Of a stretch of DNA of 54,080 bases, positions 1 to 9,736 are shown one piece after another. Every line of letters begins with the position of its first letter. Position 1 is the first letter of the stretch. Source of the stretch: Sphingomonas echinoides ATCC 14820 (lineage in GTDB: Bacteria > Pseudomonadota > Alphaproteobacteria > Sphingomonadales > Sphingomonadaceae); NCBI RefSeq assembly GCF_000241465.1, contig NZ_JH584235.1, positions 3,352,385 through 3,406,464 on the forward strand, in the 5' to 3' direction. The notes beneath the pieces were generated by a model. It was not told where the DNA came from. It ran no database searches and saw only the letters and a list, made by a program, of their open reading frames with translations. The translations under genes and the position numbers were made by a program.

Positions 1-2261
1 CCCGCAATGCTGGTGGTGCCATGTGCAGGGGCGGTGCTGACGCTGAGGCTGCTATGCACGCCGCTAACCGAAGCGGAGAGGTCGATCGGTGTCGCGGTGT
101 TGTAGGCAACGCTCGCACTCTTGGCGGCCACGGTGGGGGCGGCGGCGGTATTGGTCAGACTGAAGTTTTGCGAAACCGACCCTGCGGTCGCACTGACCGT
201 ATAAGGCCCGCCTGCGGTCGCATTGGCGGTGAACGTGCCCGATGTGGCGATCCCTGAGGCGTTGGTGTTGGCCGAGATGCTATTGGTGCCGCTGCCGCTG
301 AACGTGCCGCTTGCTCCGCTTCCAGGTGCCGTGAAGGTCACCGGGCTGGACGGGATCACTACGCTTGCCGCGTCCAGCACGCGGACTTGCAAAGCCGAAG
401 CAAAGGCGGTCGAGACCCCCGCGCTCTGGCTATTGCCGCTGGTGATGGCCATCGAGGCCGGGGTCTGCACCACGGTCGCCGAATCGGTAGCATTGGCGCT
501 TGCGGCGGCCCCGCCACCCGACAATGTGCCGCTGAACGACAGGGATACCGACGCCGACGCGCCGATCGCGACGTTGAGCGTGAGGGGATTGCCATTGCTC
601 CCGGCGGTGATCACGCTCGCGCTGGTGCAGCTAACCGTGGAGGTTCCACTGCAGCTCCACCCCGTGCCGCTCGAACTGGAGAGGCTCGTATTGGCGGGCA
701 ACGTGATCGCAAAGGTCAACGTGCCGGAGGTGTTAGCGACAGTTGCGCTCGGCGTGACGGTCAGCGTGCCGGTCTGGCCCTGAGTCAGCGTCCCATTGCT
801 GATGGCGAGGCCAAGCGTCGGTGCAGCGGCGACCGTCAGCCCGGTCGGCGTGGTCGCGGTCGACCCCGTAAGCGTTATCGGGCCGCTCGCGGAAACCGTT
901 CCGCTGGTGTAATTATAGGTCGCCGCATTGGTCGAGGAAACGGTCAACGTCACGGTGCAGCTTGCGCTCGCGCTGAGCGCGCCGCCGGACAGGCTGAGCG
1001 CGTTGCCGGACAGCGTCGCTGTCCCGCCGCACGTCGTGGCGGCACCGGATCCGGTAAGATTGGTCGGCAGCGTCGCCGAACCGACCGCGATTCCGCTGAG
1101 TGCAGTTCCGGTGTTCGGGTTGGTGACCGTCAGGGTAAGCGTGGAATTCCCCCCGGAGGACACCGATGTCGGGCTGAACGCAGCGCTGATCGTCGGCACG
1201 GCGAGATAGGTGAGCGTGGCGTTCGTTGTCGACGAAACCGATCCGGTGGTAGCCACCACGCTGGCCGCACCGGCAGCCTTCGCCCCCGCCGTCGCGGTGC
1301 ACGTCGTCGAAGAGGTGCAACTGCCCCCGACCGACGTTCCCCCTACGGAAAAGCTGGTATTGCCGATGACGAAATTGGTGCCGGTAATCGTAATCGCGCC
1401 ACCGCTCAGCGGGACATTGGCCGGCGAGACGCCAGTCACGGTCGGCGCGTTGTAGGTGAATTGATCGGCCGATGATGTCGCGCTGGTGTTGCCGCCAGCG
1501 GTCACCGTGACATGGACAGCACCCGCCGCAGTGGCGGCCGGCGCAGCGGTGGTGATCGAAGTGTCGCTGTTGACGGTGAAGCTGGCCGCATTGACGCTGC
1601 CGAACTTCACGGCGGTCGCGCTGCTGAAGCCGGTGCCGGTGATCGCCACCGAGGTGGCACCGCCAGCGGGGCCGCTGGTTGGGCTAACGGCGGTTACGGT
1701 CGGTCCCGAACTCGCCGGGGTGCAGGACAGAGTCAAAAATACGCTTGAATTCGAATGTGCGGCAGTCGCGTCGTTGTTGGCGCTTCCCGCTGCGTTATTA
1801 GTAAAATTCGAGAGCGCATAATTATAGTAGCGGAAGAGGTTGCTGGATCCAATTGTAAAACTTAATGTATTTCCTGTCTGATTTAGCACACTTCTCACGA
1901 TGAGGCCTTGGTCATCGTATTCATATGCTGAAAAATATCCAGTTCCGCTGCGTGATGATAATGTGAAATTAACAACTTCACCGCTATTGAAATAATAATC
2001 GCTCAGAGTTACTGCATAAGCGCCGAGCGTTATGTCCTGATCCTGGACCGAATTGCCATTGGCTACCGATGGTATCGAAAAGGTGCGGTTATACTGGCCC
2101 GTATTGATGTCAGCGCAGCCCTTCGACGTTGCCGCCGCAGCAAAGGCGGGCATTAGCGCGAACAGAAATGCAAAAAGGGCGATAAGGGGGCGCGTTGTGC
2201 GCCAAACGGACGTTTGCCTGCCGTGAGCGCGCGGACGATCGCTATCAGCAAAACCGCCCAA
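1..2261 (-). CDS. Large exported Ig/TIG-repeat surface protein (N-terminal part, runs off left edge)
   Basis: About 753 residues are visible and the frame is still open at base 1, so the protein is larger. It starts with a charged stretch and a hydrophobic signal peptide ending near AFAAAA. A unique N-terminal domain of about 170 residues follows. Then come two IPT/TIG repeats (PTVTAVSPTSGPAGG and PTVTGVSPANVPLSGG), DUF11-like repeats rich in TLTVT and CTVTLTVSS, a Big_1-like module, and an Ig module with APAHGTTSIAG at the edge. Such arrays are typical of adhesins and other secreted surface proteins; the C-terminal anchor or secretion domain lies outside the window. No in-frame ATG precedes the signal peptide. 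The best start is TTG at 2261, without a clear Shine-Dalgarno, so the start is tentative. The first 400 coding bases are noticeably AT-richer than the repeats. Substrate or ligand is unknown. Confidence 0.8.
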   Translation of the reverse strand, partial: MGGFADSDRPRAHGRQTSVWRTTRPLIALFAFLFALMPAFAAAATSKGCADINTGQYNRTFSIPSVANGNSVQDQDITLGAYAVTLSDYYFNSGEVVNFTLSSRSGTGYFSAYEYDDQGLIVRSVLNQTGNTLSFTIGSSNLFRYYNYALSNFTNNAAGSANNDATAAHSNSSVFLTLSCTPASSGPTVTAVSPTSGPAGGATSVAITGTGFSSATAVKFGSVNAASFTVNSDTSITTAAPAATAAGAVHVTVTAGGNTSATSSADQFTYNAPTVTGVSPANVPLSGGAITITGTNFVIGNTSFSVGGTSVGGSCTSSTTCTATAGAKAAGAASVVATTGSVSSTTNATLTYLAVPTISAAFSPTSVSSGGNSTLTLTVTNPNTGTALSGIAVGSATLPTNLTGSGAATTCGGTATLSGNALSLSGGALSASASCTVTLTVSSTNAATYNYTSGTVSASGPITLTGSTATTPTGLTVAAAPTLGLAISNGTLTQGQTGTLTVTPSATVANTSGTLTFAITLPANTSLSSSSGTGWSCSGTSTVSCTSASVITAGSNGNPLTLNVAIGASASVSLSFSGTLSGGGAAASANATDSATVVQTPASMAITSGNSQSAGVSTAFASALQVRVLDAASVVIPSSPVTFTAPGSGASGTFSGSGTNSISANTNASGIATSGTFTANATAGGPYTVSATAGSVSQNFSLTNTAAAPTVAAKSASVAYNTATPIDLSASVSGVHSSLSVSTAPAHGTTSIA

Positions 2262-2849
2262 TGTAGATTTTATACATTCGGCGAAGGCATGAAAATGCCC
2301 CCGTCCAATCCGAAAAAACCCCATTACTGCCCCCGCCCCACGACTCGCTTATTTGTCAACGAACATAGCTGTTTTTTAAAATATGTAAGGGAAAAGAAAT
2401 TGCCTTAAGACAGATACTTGCCTGATCCAGAGATAGAGTATATTTTGTATCGATCGGTTTCGGATGCGAAACCTTTTCTGTATGTCGAGCAATAGCGGTA
2501 CCGTAGGCCGACGGCGGTAATCGGTTTCCGCTCATGGTATTTGCCAGATTCATACCGCGAGAATCACCCAAAGCGGCAAGCTTAGTATGTATATTATTGC
2601 ACATGCCGGCTCTTGGCCGTGACGGTGCTGTCCCGCAGAGCACATGCGGGCGCTCTGCAGCCAATGGCAAAATATTAGGGAAGACCTATGCTTACGCTCG
2701 ACACTGCGTCATGGCGGGGCAGCGCGTTAAGCAACCCGAACGACGACGGTCTTCGGCGAAACGCGTAAATTCAGGGTCAATCGTGCCGTGAAAAGAACCG
2801 GCTGGTATCCTGTACCGCTATGGATGACTCCATCGACGGCGGGGCTGCA
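2262..2849. other. Intergenic region between the surface protein and thyA
   Basis: This 588-base stretch is visibly AT-richer than the rest of the window, mainly at 2262-2480. I see no convincing gene in it. A TTGACA reading leftward at 2359-2354 could be a -35 element for the surface-protein gene, but no good -10 follows at the right distance. A weak hairpin (GGTA-CAGGA-TACC, near 2807-2819) followed by a short T-rich stretch on the minus strand could end thyA transcription. Nothing else stands out. Confidence 0.4.
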
Positions 2850-3752
2850 TCACACCGCGACGTCGGCCTTGATCGCATCGTGCGGCGCATAGCCCTCGAC
2901 GTGAAAATCCTCGATCCGGTAGCCATCCATATTAGCGGGCTTGCGCAGGAGTCGCATCGTCGGGAACGGGCGCGGCGTGCGCGAGATTTGTTCGCGCGCT
3001 TGATCGAGATGGTTGAGATAGAGATGGACGTCGCCCCCCATCCAGACCAGTTCGCCTGGGCGGAGATCGGCCTGTTGAGCAAGCATCAGCTGCAGCGCGG
3101 CGGCCCCCGTGAAGTTGAAGGCGGCCCCTAGCAGCAAGTCACACGACCTTTGGTACAGGCCGCAGTTCAGCCGCCCGTCGGAGGTCACGTGGAATTGATA
3201 GACCATGTGGCACGGCGGCAACGCCATCTGATCGAGCTCCGCCACGTTCCAGGCATGAAACAGCATTCTCCGGCTGGCGGGATTGTGCTTCAGCGTCTCG
3301 ACAAGCCCGGCAATCTGGTCATGCACGCGCCCGTCCGCACCTTGCCAGCGGCGCCATTGCTTCCCGTAAATCGGGCCCAGGTCTCCCCATTGCGCGGCAA
3401 AGGCATCGTCGGTCAGCACACGCTGCTCGAACGCGTCCTGGGAGATGTCCTGTCCGGTGGCGCGCCGGTACTGCGCGAGCGGCCAATCGGTCCAGATCTT
3501 CACATTCTCGCGCAGGAGCGACTGGAGGCTGGTGTCCCCGGTCAGGAACCACAGCATCTCCTTCACCGCCGTCTTCCAATAGACGCGTTTGGTGGTGAGG
3601 ATCGGCACGCTTCCGTCGGAAAGATCGAAGCGGATCATCGCGCCGAACAGCGACCGTGTCCCGACGCCGGTCCGGTCCACGCGCTGGTCACCATGATCGA
3701 GAATGCGCTGAAGCAAGTCGAGATATTGGTGTTCGGGGTGCCGCATGCTCAT
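2850..3752 (-). CDS. thyA: Thymidylate synthase
   Basis: Converts dUMP and 5,10-methylene-THF to dTMP and dihydrofolate in the cytoplasm. The 300-residue protein is collinear with ThyA: N-terminal YLDLLQRILDHG, RTGVGT (Arg loop), the phosphate-binding arginines R161-R162, catalytic Cys181 in ALPPCHMVYQF, LYQRSCDLLLGAAFN with the dUMP-binding Asn213, and a C-terminal valine after DAIKADVA. The YQRS..D segment has Cys and Leu where many ThyAs have Ala/Val and Phe, a modest variation. Two ATGs lie six bases apart (3752 and 3746). An AAGG sits one base before the first and seven before the second, so translation may start at 3746. It is followed, in the same direction but after a 157-base gap upstream, by no obvious operon partner. 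Confidence 0.97.
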   Translation of the reverse strand: MSMRHPEHQYLDLLQRILDHGDQRVDRTGVGTRSLFGAMIRFDLSDGSVPILTTKRVYWKTAVKEMLWFLTGDTSLQSLLRENVKIWTDWPLAQYRRATGQDISQDAFEQRVLTDDAFAAQWGDLGPIYGKQWRRWQGADGRVHDQIAGLVETLKHNPASRRMLFHAWNVAELDQMALPPCHMVYQFHVTSDGRLNCGLYQRSCDLLLGAAFNFTGAAALQLMLAQQADLRPGELVWMGGDVHLYLNHLDQAREQISRTPRPFPTMRLLRKPANMDGYRIEDFHVEGYAPHDAIKADVAV

Positions 3753-3783
3753 GCCTTCATACCCGCAATCTGGTTCATTATTT

Positions 3784-3812
3784 GGTTCGCTGACGGGTGG
3801 TTCGCTGACGGG
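3784..3812. repeat. Two tandem copies of a 14-base unit upstream of thyA
   Basis: GGTTCGCTGACGGG occurs at 3784-3797 and again at 3799-3812, separated by one T. It lies 30-60 bases upstream of the thyA start, within the likely promoter region. It could be a regulatory direct repeat (15-base period) or a small slippage duplication; the sequence does not tell which. Confidence 0.7.
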
Positions 3813-3909
3813 GCGGCTTGTCGGTCCGGTCGAGCGGGTGTTGCATCAGGCCAGTGTAGCGCGCTGCCGGGTGATGCGGTAGCGCGAAGTCGCCTGGCAT
3901 GAAGGCGGA

Positions 3910-4635
3910 TCAGGTCATTCGGCAGGGTTTGATCGCCGCTGGCTCGGGGCGAGGCCCTTCCGCCCGGAACGCGGCGAGATAACCGCCCGCCGAGGGCATG
4001 TCGTAACGTGCGACCTGGGTGTAGCCGACCGCTGCAAATTCACATTTGAGCAAGGCGGGCGGCGTGCCGTGGTTTTGCGTCAGGCGATTGGCATCGACCA
4101 CGATGACCAGGCCATCGCGCCTGAGCGACGGGCGCATCCGCCACAGAAATTCATAAGGCTGCGCGATCTCATGGTACATATGCACCATCAGCACGCGATC
4201 GAAACTCGCGTCGGGCAAGCGCGGATCGTCGGGCGCGCCGAGCCGTACGCTGACATTTTCGAGCCGCTCGCGCGACACGCGCAGCGCCAGCGTATCGCGC
4301 ACCTCGGCGACGATGTCCTCGGCCAGCACGCGCCCGGTCTTGCCGACGCGGTTGGCGGCGCGGATCGTGTAATAGCCCTCGCCCGCGCCGATATCGGCGA
4401 CGGTCATGCCGGGCTTGATCCCGGCCTTGGTCATCACGTCGCCGGCTTCGTTCAGCCGGTCGCGATCCTCTTCGGTCGACCAGCGCGGCGAGCTGATCTT
4501 GGCGACCGGGCGGTCTGCGGCGGGGAAGGGGCCTGCCTCCTGCGTATGATCGGGCACGCGCGGCTTGCCGCCGTCGCACGCGGCGAGCAGCAGGACGGTG
4601 GCCAGGGTCAGCGCGCGGGCACCGGGGAAGTGCAC
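3910..4635 (-). CDS. Class I SAM-dependent methyltransferase-like lipoprotein
   Basis: A 241-residue protein. The N-terminus is a lipoprotein signal (hydrophobic stretch ending LLLAACDGG, lipidated Cys near residue 20). The rest is a Rossmann methyltransferase fold: motif I VADIGAGEGYYTIRAA, an acidic residue after strand 2 (LAEDI), then DASFDRVLMVHMYHEI (motif II/III region). Substrate is unknown. It starts with GTG whose G is the last base of the prfB stop (TAGTG), so the two genes share one base and are probably translationally coupled; a GGAGG lies about ten bases upstream inside prfB. The export signal on a SAM-fold protein is odd because SAM is cytoplasmic. The PrfB neighbour might suggest a role in translation, but PrmC-type NPPY is absent, so it is not the release-factor methylase. 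Confidence 0.85.
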   Translation of the reverse strand: MHFPGARALTLATVLLLAACDGGKPRVPDHTQEAGPFPAADRPVAKISSPRWSTEEDRDRLNEAGDVMTKAGIKPGMTVADIGAGEGYYTIRAANRVGKTGRVLAEDIVAEVRDTLALRVSRERLENVSVRLGAPDDPRLPDASFDRVLMVHMYHEIAQPYEFLWRMRPSLRRDGLVIVVDANRLTQNHGTPPALLKCEFAAVGYTQVARYDMPSAGGYLAAFRAEGPRPEPAAIKPCRMT

Positions 4636-5762
4636 TAGTCCACGTCCTCCACCTCGACCGTCTCACCCGTTACGCGCTGCGAGAGCGCGGCGGCCATGAA
4701 CGCGTCGAGATCGCCATCGAGCACGTCGGACGGGCTCGATGAGGTCACGCCGGTGCGCAGGTCCTTCACCATCTGGTATGGCTGCAGCACGTAGGAACGG
4801 ATCTGGTGGCCCCAGCCGATATCGGTCTTGCCCGCATTCTCGGCATTGGCGGCGGCCTCGCGGATCGCGAGTTCGCGCTCGTACAGGCGCGCGCGGAGCT
4901 GGTTGTACGCTTCGGCCTTGTTCTTGTGCTGGCTGCGCTGGTTCTGGCACTGCACGACGATGCCGGTCGGGATGTGCGTGATGCGCACCGCCGAATCGGT
5001 GGTGTTGATGTGCTGCCCACCGGCACCGCTTGCGCGGTAGGTGTCGATGCGCAGATCGCTTTCGTTATACTCGACCTCGATATTGTCATCGACCACCGGG
5101 TACACCCAGACGCTCGCGAACGAGGTGTGGCGGCGCGCGGCGCTGTCATAGGGGCTGATGCGGACCAGGCGGTGGACGCCGCTTTCGGTCTTGGCATAGC
5201 CGTAGGCGTTCTCGCCTTTCAGCAGCAGCGTCGCGGACTTGATCCCGGCCTGTTCGCCCGAATGCTGGTCGATCAGCTCGACCTTCAAACCGTGGCGTTC
5301 GCCCCAGCGCGAATACATCCGGCTGAGCATCCCGGCCCAATCCTGGCTCTCGGTGCCGCCCGCACCGGCATTGACTTCGATATAGGTGTCGTTGCCATCG
5401 GCTTCGCCCGCCAGCAGCGCCTTGATCTTGTCGCTTTCGGCGCGGCGCGCGAGATCGGCGAGCGCGGCGAGGCCGTCGGTCTCCATCTCGGTATCGCCCT
5501 CGGCCTCGGCCATTTCGATCAACTCCGCCGTATCGTCGAGCTCGCTCTGGATCGCGCGCGTTGCGGTGATCGCCTCATCTAAACGACGCCGCTCGCGCAT
5601 AACCGCCTGCGCCGCCTTGGGATCGTTCCACAAAGTTTGATCCTCGACGCGCGCGTTGAGTTCATCGAGCCGACGCAGCGCGCGGTCCCAGTCGAGGAAA
5701 CGGCGGAGCAGCGCGAGCGCGTCCTTGATCGAGTCGATATGAGCCTGCGCTTCAGCGCGCAT
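4635..5762 (-). CDS. prfB: Peptide chain release factor 2
   Basis: Terminates translation at UGA and UAA. The 375-residue protein shows the coiled domain 1, the codon-recognition tripeptide as SPY (in [15 protein letters not shown]) rather than the textbook SPF, and the catalytic GGQ in [17 protein letters not shown]. The start at 5762 is chosen because GGAAGG lies seven bases upstream and the product then begins like other RF2s; the frame is open 54 codons further upstream, but that part resembles no RF2. The autoregulatory frameshift site of many prfB genes is absent: the equivalent position reads CGT TTC CTC GAC, with no CTT TGA slip. The stop codon overlaps the GTG of the downstream lipoprotein gene. 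Confidence 0.97.
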   Translation of the reverse strand: MRAEAQAHIDSIKDALALLRRFLDWDRALRRLDELNARVEDQTLWNDPKAAQAVMRERRRLDEAITATRAIQSELDDTAELIEMAEAEGDTEMETDGLAALADLARRAESDKIKALLAGEADGNDTYIEVNAGAGGTESQDWAGMLSRMYSRWGERHGLKVELIDQHSGEQAGIKSATLLLKGENAYGYAKTESGVHRLVRISPYDSAARRHTSFASVWVYPVVDDNIEVEYNESDLRIDTYRASGAGGQHINTTDSAVRITHIPTGIVVQCQNQRSQHKNKAEAYNQLRARLYERELAIREAAANAENAGKTDIGWGHQIRSYVLQPYQMVKDLRTGVTSSSPSDVLDGDLDAFMAAALSQRVTGETVEVEDVD

Positions 5763-5850
5763 GGGAGAACCTTCCAGAAAAATATCGTGCCGTGTCTCCC
5801 ATGTGTGGGAGAACGATAGTGTGCCTGCCGTATATGAGGTTGGCGCGCCG

Positions 5851-8379
5851 CTAGTAAATACCGCCCTGTCGTTGCAGGAAATCGCTGTCGCGGCGCGTGT
5901 CCTTCGGGGCCTGCGCGTCGGCACGCGCCTTGGCAGCCGCGGCTGCCGCTGCCGGGTCGGGCACGATCACGTCGCGGTGGACGACGCGGCGCGGCTCGCT
6001 TTCGGGTTTGAAGGCTTCCCAGATGACCGATGCCTTGGGGTCATCGCTTGGCCAGGTGCCAAAGACGGGCTTGCCGCTCGCGCGGTCGATGCGGACCATG
6101 CGGATGCCGGCGGGAGCGCGGAACGGGATCTTGGGCAGCCCCTCATAGGCCTTGACCGCGAACGCCTTGAAGATCGGCGCCGCGAGGGTGCCGCCCTGCG
6201 CCGCGCCGCCGAGCGAATGCGGCTGGTCATAGCCGATATACAGCCCGCCGATCATCTGCGGGGTGCCGCCAATGAACCACACGTCGGTCGGCCCGGTATT
6301 GGTGCCGGTCTTGCCGAACATCGGCCGGTCGAGATCGCGCAGGACGGTGGCGGTGCCGCGCTGGATCACGCCCTCGGCGATGTGGACCATCTGATAGGCG
6401 CTCATCGCGTCGACGATCTGCTTGCCGCGCGACACCGGGCGCGGCATCGGCTTGCCGTTCCAGTCGGGCGCGTTGCAGCGATCGCACGCGTGCCAGTTTT
6501 CGGGCCAGATCACCTTGCCGTGGCGGTCCTGCACGAAATCGATCAGCGTGGCCGGATGCGACCGGCCCTGATTGGCGAGGATGGCATAAGCGTTGACCAT
6601 GCGTGATACGGTCGTCACGCCCGCGCCCAGCGAATAGGACAGATAGGGTTCGTATTTGCCGACGCCGATCCGGTCCATCAGCGACACGATGCGCGGCATG
6701 CCGGTGGTGGCGGCGGCGCGCACGGTCATCAGGTTGCGCGACTGTTCGACACCCCAGCGCATGGTATGCGCGCCAGAGCCGCCGACATTGCCGAAATTCT
6801 TGAAACATTTCTGCCCCAGCCGCGCGCCCTGATAGACGCAGAACGGGCCGTCGACGATGATCGAGGCGGGGGTCATCCCGCCCTCCAGCGCCGCTGCATA
6901 GACGATCGGCTTGATCGTCGATCCCGGTTGGCGCAGCGCCTGCGTGGCGCGGTTGAATTGCTGGGCGCGGAAGTCGAACCCGCCCTGCATCGCCAGCACG
7001 CGGCCGGTCTGCGGTTCCTCGACCACGAAGGCACCCGAAATCTTGGGCACCGAGCGCAAGGCATAGCTGCCGCCTTCGGGCGCGACCGCGATGATGTCGC
7101 CGACCTTGAGCGCGGCGAACGCCGTGCCGCCTTCGCCGCGCACCGGCATTTGCGCGGCGGCGCGCGGCAGGACCCCGGTGGTGCCATCGGAAAAGCCGAG
7201 GCCGGCATCGGTCTGCGCCACTGCGGTGACGATCGCAGCGCGCCAATTGTCGTAATCGAGCCCGATATTGGTGTTGAGCAAGGCCGGCAGCCATGCATCG
7301 CCGACAATGTCCTTATGGTCGATCGGCCCGGACCAGCCGCGGCCACGGTCGAAGCGCAGCAGCCCCTCGCGCAGCGCGGTCTGCGCATAATCCTGCAGCC
7401 GGTTGTCGAGCGAGGTGCGCACCCACAGGCCACCGGCGTAGATGCTGTACGGCCCGTCCTTTGCGTCCTCGCCGAACTTGTCCTTCAACTGGCGGCGAAC
7501 TTCCTCGACGAAATAGCCGCTGCCCGCAGTTTCGGTCTTGGGCGTCTGGCGCGGCACGGTGCCGAGCGGTTCGGCCATGGCTTCGTCATGCTGCGCCTGG
7601 GTGATGAAACCGTTCTTGAGCATTTCGCGCAGCACATAAGCGCGGCGGCCCAGTGCGCGGTCGGCGTGGCGGACCGGGTCGTAATTGGACGGTCCCTTGG
7701 GCAGGATCGCCAGATACGCCATTTGCGCGAGATCGAGCTGGTTCAGATCCTTGCCGAAATAGGCGTAGCTCGCGGCCTCGACGCCGAAGGCGTTGCGACC
7801 GAGCGCGATCTGATTGAGATACAGTTCCAGGATCTGTTTCTTGGTGAGCGTGTCCTCGATCCGGTACGCGAGGATCGCTTCCTTGATCTTGCGGCTGTAG
7901 CTGGTCTCGTTGCCGATCAGCAGGTTCTTGGCGACTTGCTGTGTGATGGTCGACGCGCCAGCCGGGCGCTTGTGGCTGCTCAGATTGTTGACCGCGGCGC
8001 TCGCGATGCCGAGATAGTCGACGCCGTGATGCTCGAAAAAGGTCTTGTCTTCGGCGGCCAGAAACGCGCGCACCAATAGCGGCGGATATTCGTCATAACT
8101 CAGTTCGACCCGGCGTTCGCGCGCATAGCTGTGGATCGGCGTGCCATCGACGCCGCGAACATTGGTCGGCAGTGGCGGCTCATAGGTGCGCAATTTGTCG
8201 ACCGAGGGCAGATCGGCGGCGAACAGGAAGTAAAACACCGTATAGCCGATGACGAACAGCACGCCCAATGCGGCGAGCGCCTTGACCCACCACCGGCCCC
8301 AGGCATTTCGAAGGTATCCCCGGAAGCCGCCAATGTCGCGGCGGATGCGGAAATTCACGGTGGAATCAGAAGCGGCCAT
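5851..8379 (-). CDS. mrcA: Penicillin-binding protein 1A family (bifunctional glycosyltransferase/transpeptidase)
   Basis: Polymerises and cross-links peptidoglycan in the periplasm. The 842-residue protein has a cytoplasmic tail, one membrane anchor (about residues 33-53), a GT51 domain ([12 protein letters not shown] with the catalytic Glu near residue 110, [11 protein letters not shown]), an OB-like insert, and a transpeptidase domain with STIK (Ser487-Lys490), SRN (547-549) and KTGT (690-693). A CDRC pair near residues 632-635 lies between SRN and KTG; such a pair occurs in related alphaproteobacterial PBP1a proteins. The tail is Ala-rich and charged. ATG at 8379 is chosen over an in-frame TTG at 8400 that would add seven unremarkable residues. 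It sits between amiC (76 bases upstream) and prfB, all on the minus strand, consistent with an envelope-growth cluster. Confidence 0.96.
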   Translation of the reverse strand: MAASDSTVNFRIRRDIGGFRGYLRNAWGRWWVKALAALGVLFVIGYTVFYFLFAADLPSVDKLRTYEPPLPTNVRGVDGTPIHSYARERRVELSYDEYPPLLVRAFLAAEDKTFFEHHGVDYLGIASAAVNNLSSHKRPAGASTITQQVAKNLLIGNETSYSRKIKEAILAYRIEDTLTKKQILELYLNQIALGRNAFGVEAASYAYFGKDLNQLDLAQMAYLAILPKGPSNYDPVRHADRALGRRAYVLREMLKNGFITQAQHDEAMAEPLGTVPRQTPKTETAGSGYFVEEVRRQLKDKFGEDAKDGPYSIYAGGLWVRTSLDNRLQDYAQTALREGLLRFDRGRGWSGPIDHKDIVGDAWLPALLNTNIGLDYDNWRAAIVTAVAQTDAGLGFSDGTTGVLPRAAAQMPVRGEGGTAFAALKVGDIIAVAPEGGSYALRSVPKISGAFVVEEPQTGRVLAMQGGFDFRAQQFNRATQALRQPGSTIKPIVYAAALEGGMTPASIIVDGPFCVYQGARLGQKCFKNFGNVGGSGAHTMRWGVEQSRNLMTVRAAATTGMPRIVSLMDRIGVGKYEPYLSYSLGAGVTTVSRMVNAYAILANQGRSHPATLIDFVQDRHGKVIWPENWHACDRCNAPDWNGKPMPRPVSRGKQIVDAMSAYQMVHIAEGVIQRGTATVLRDLDRPMFGKTGTNTGPTDVWFIGGTPQMIGGLYIGYDQPHSLGGAAQGGTLAAPIFKAFAVKAYEGLPKIPFRAPAGIRMVRIDRASGKPVFGTWPSDDPKASVIWEAFKPESEPRRVVHRDVIVPDPAAAAAAAKARADAQAPKDTRRDSDFLQRQGGIY

Positions 8380-8455
8380 ATGGGTGTCAGGCTCTAGCAA
8401 CTTTCCCGCGCGTTGCCAGCCGCCTTAACTGCGCGCGGCACCGCACCGGGAAAGC

Positions 8456-9736
8456 TCAGTTCGACGCCATCCGCCGCGCAAAGTGCACCTCGACCGCACG
8501 TTCGATGCTCTGCGCGATCTTGCGGCGGCCTTCCGCGCTGTCGATAAAGTCGGCATCGCGCGGATTGGAGATATAGCCGGTCTCGAACAGGATCGAGGGC
8601 ATGTCGGGCGCTTTCAACACCATCAGCGAGGCCATGCGGTGGAAGTTGGGCTTTACCGGGATCAGCGGCTGCGCCTCACGACCGAGCAACCGCGCGAAAT
8701 TGGCCGAGGAATTCATCGTCTCGCGCTGCGTGAGGTCGATCAGGATCGACGAGATGTCGGCCGAGGTGGCGGCGAGATTGACGCCGGCGATGACGTCGGC
8801 CTTGTTCTCGCGCGCCGCCAGCTTGGCCGATTCCTTGTCGGAGGCGACTTCGGACAGGGTGTAGACCGACGCCCCGCTCGCGCTGCCCGAGCCGACGCTG
8901 TCGCAATGGATCGAGATGAACAGATCGCCGCGCAATTTGCGCGCAATGCCATAGCGTTCCTGCAGCACGAGGAAGCGGTCATCCTCACGGGTCAGCGCGA
9001 CGCGGACTCGGCCCGATTTGACCAGTTCGTCGCGGATCGCCTTGGCGATTTTCAGCGTCACGTCCTTTTCGCGGCGACCGTCGATTGGCGAAATCGCGCC
9101 GGGATCGACTCCGCCGTGCCCGGCGTCGATCACCACCAGCGGACGGCTGTCATCGTCGCCATAGATGCGCGGCAATCCGGGCGTGCGAGGGGCAGGCGGG
9201 ATTGGCACCGACACGGCATAGGTGGCGGGGGCTTGGACGATCCCCATGTTGAACGGCGGCAGGAAGTGCAGTCGGCGTTCGCCCGCCGCGCGCGCAAAGG
9301 TGGCGTCGTCGACGGTCTGCAGTTCGAGCGTCAGTTCGCGTCCGTCGCGACCGAACACGCCTTCGGTGACGAGGGCCGGGCGCGCAAGATCGAACACCAC
9401 ACGCGTGCCGTTGGGGCCGTGCGCCCCCTGGCGCACGGTCGATACCGGCCCGCCTGCTGCGATCTTGCCACCGGGGGACGCGCCTTGCAGGTCGAGCGCG
9501 ATCCGCTGCGGCGAGGCGAGCACGAAGCTCGACGCATCGGCGATCGGCTGGTCGAAGCGCAAGACGATCCGGTCATGCTGAACCTCGACACGCTCCACCG
9601 ACGCCGCCCAACCGGGAGCGCCGAGGAACCAGCAGGCCAGCAAGGCGAAAACGAACGACACGCGTGCGTAATGCCGTCGCGACCGCGGCGCGGTAAAGCG
9701 AAAAGGGGCTGCCAAAGGGCGGGAGGTCGCGCTCAT
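8456..9736 (-). CDS. amiC: N-acetylmuramoyl-L-alanine amidase (AMIN + Amidase_3)
   Basis: Splits septal peptidoglycan by removing the stem peptide; acts in the periplasm. The 426-residue protein has a signal peptide (residues about 26-45, ending GWAAS), an AMIN domain (about 47-140) that normally targets the division site, and a zinc-dependent Amidase_3 domain with His207 (IDAGHGG), Glu223 (RREKD), His277 (SIHCDS) and catalytic Glu385 (LFETGYIS). The region from Ser299 to Ser344 corresponds to the regulatory helix seen in EnvC/NlpD-activated amidases, which suggests it needs an activator (inference). The N-terminus before the signal core is long and basic and the ATG at 9736 has no clear Shine-Dalgarno; a GTG about 26 codons further in is possible. 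Confidence 0.95.
   Translation of the reverse strand: MSATSRPLAAPFRFTAPRSRRHYARVSFVFALLACWFLGAPGWAASVERVEVQHDRIVLRFDQPIADASSFVLASPQRIALDLQGASPGGKIAAGGPVSTVRQGAHGPNGTRVVFDLARPALVTEGVFGRDGRELTLELQTVDDATFARAAGERRLHFLPPFNMGIVQAPATYAVSVPIPPAPRTPGLPRIYGDDDSRPLVVIDAGHGGVDPGAISPIDGRREKDVTLKIAKAIRDELVKSGRVRVALTREDDRFLVLQERYGIARKLRGDLFISIHCDSVGSGSASGASVYTLSEVASDKESAKLAARENKADVIAGVNLAATSADISSILIDLTQRETMNSSANFARLLGREAQPLIPVKPNFHRMASLMVLKAPDMPSILFETGYISNPRDADFIDSAEGRRKIAQSIERAVEVHFARRMASN

Noticed and set aside
223..1821. Several long plus-strand open frames opposite the surface protein
   Set aside because: They are antisense to a continuous, signal-peptide-bearing repeat protein on the minus strand and have no family character; GC-rich codon bias creates such frames.
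2356..2670. A 104-residue minus-strand frame in the AT-rich intergenic region
   Set aside because: No ribosome-binding site, no recognisable domain, and composition unlike coding sequence here.
3910..4635. PrmC (release-factor glutamine methyltransferase) next to prfB
   Set aside because: The NPPY substrate motif is absent and the protein has a lipoprotein signal.
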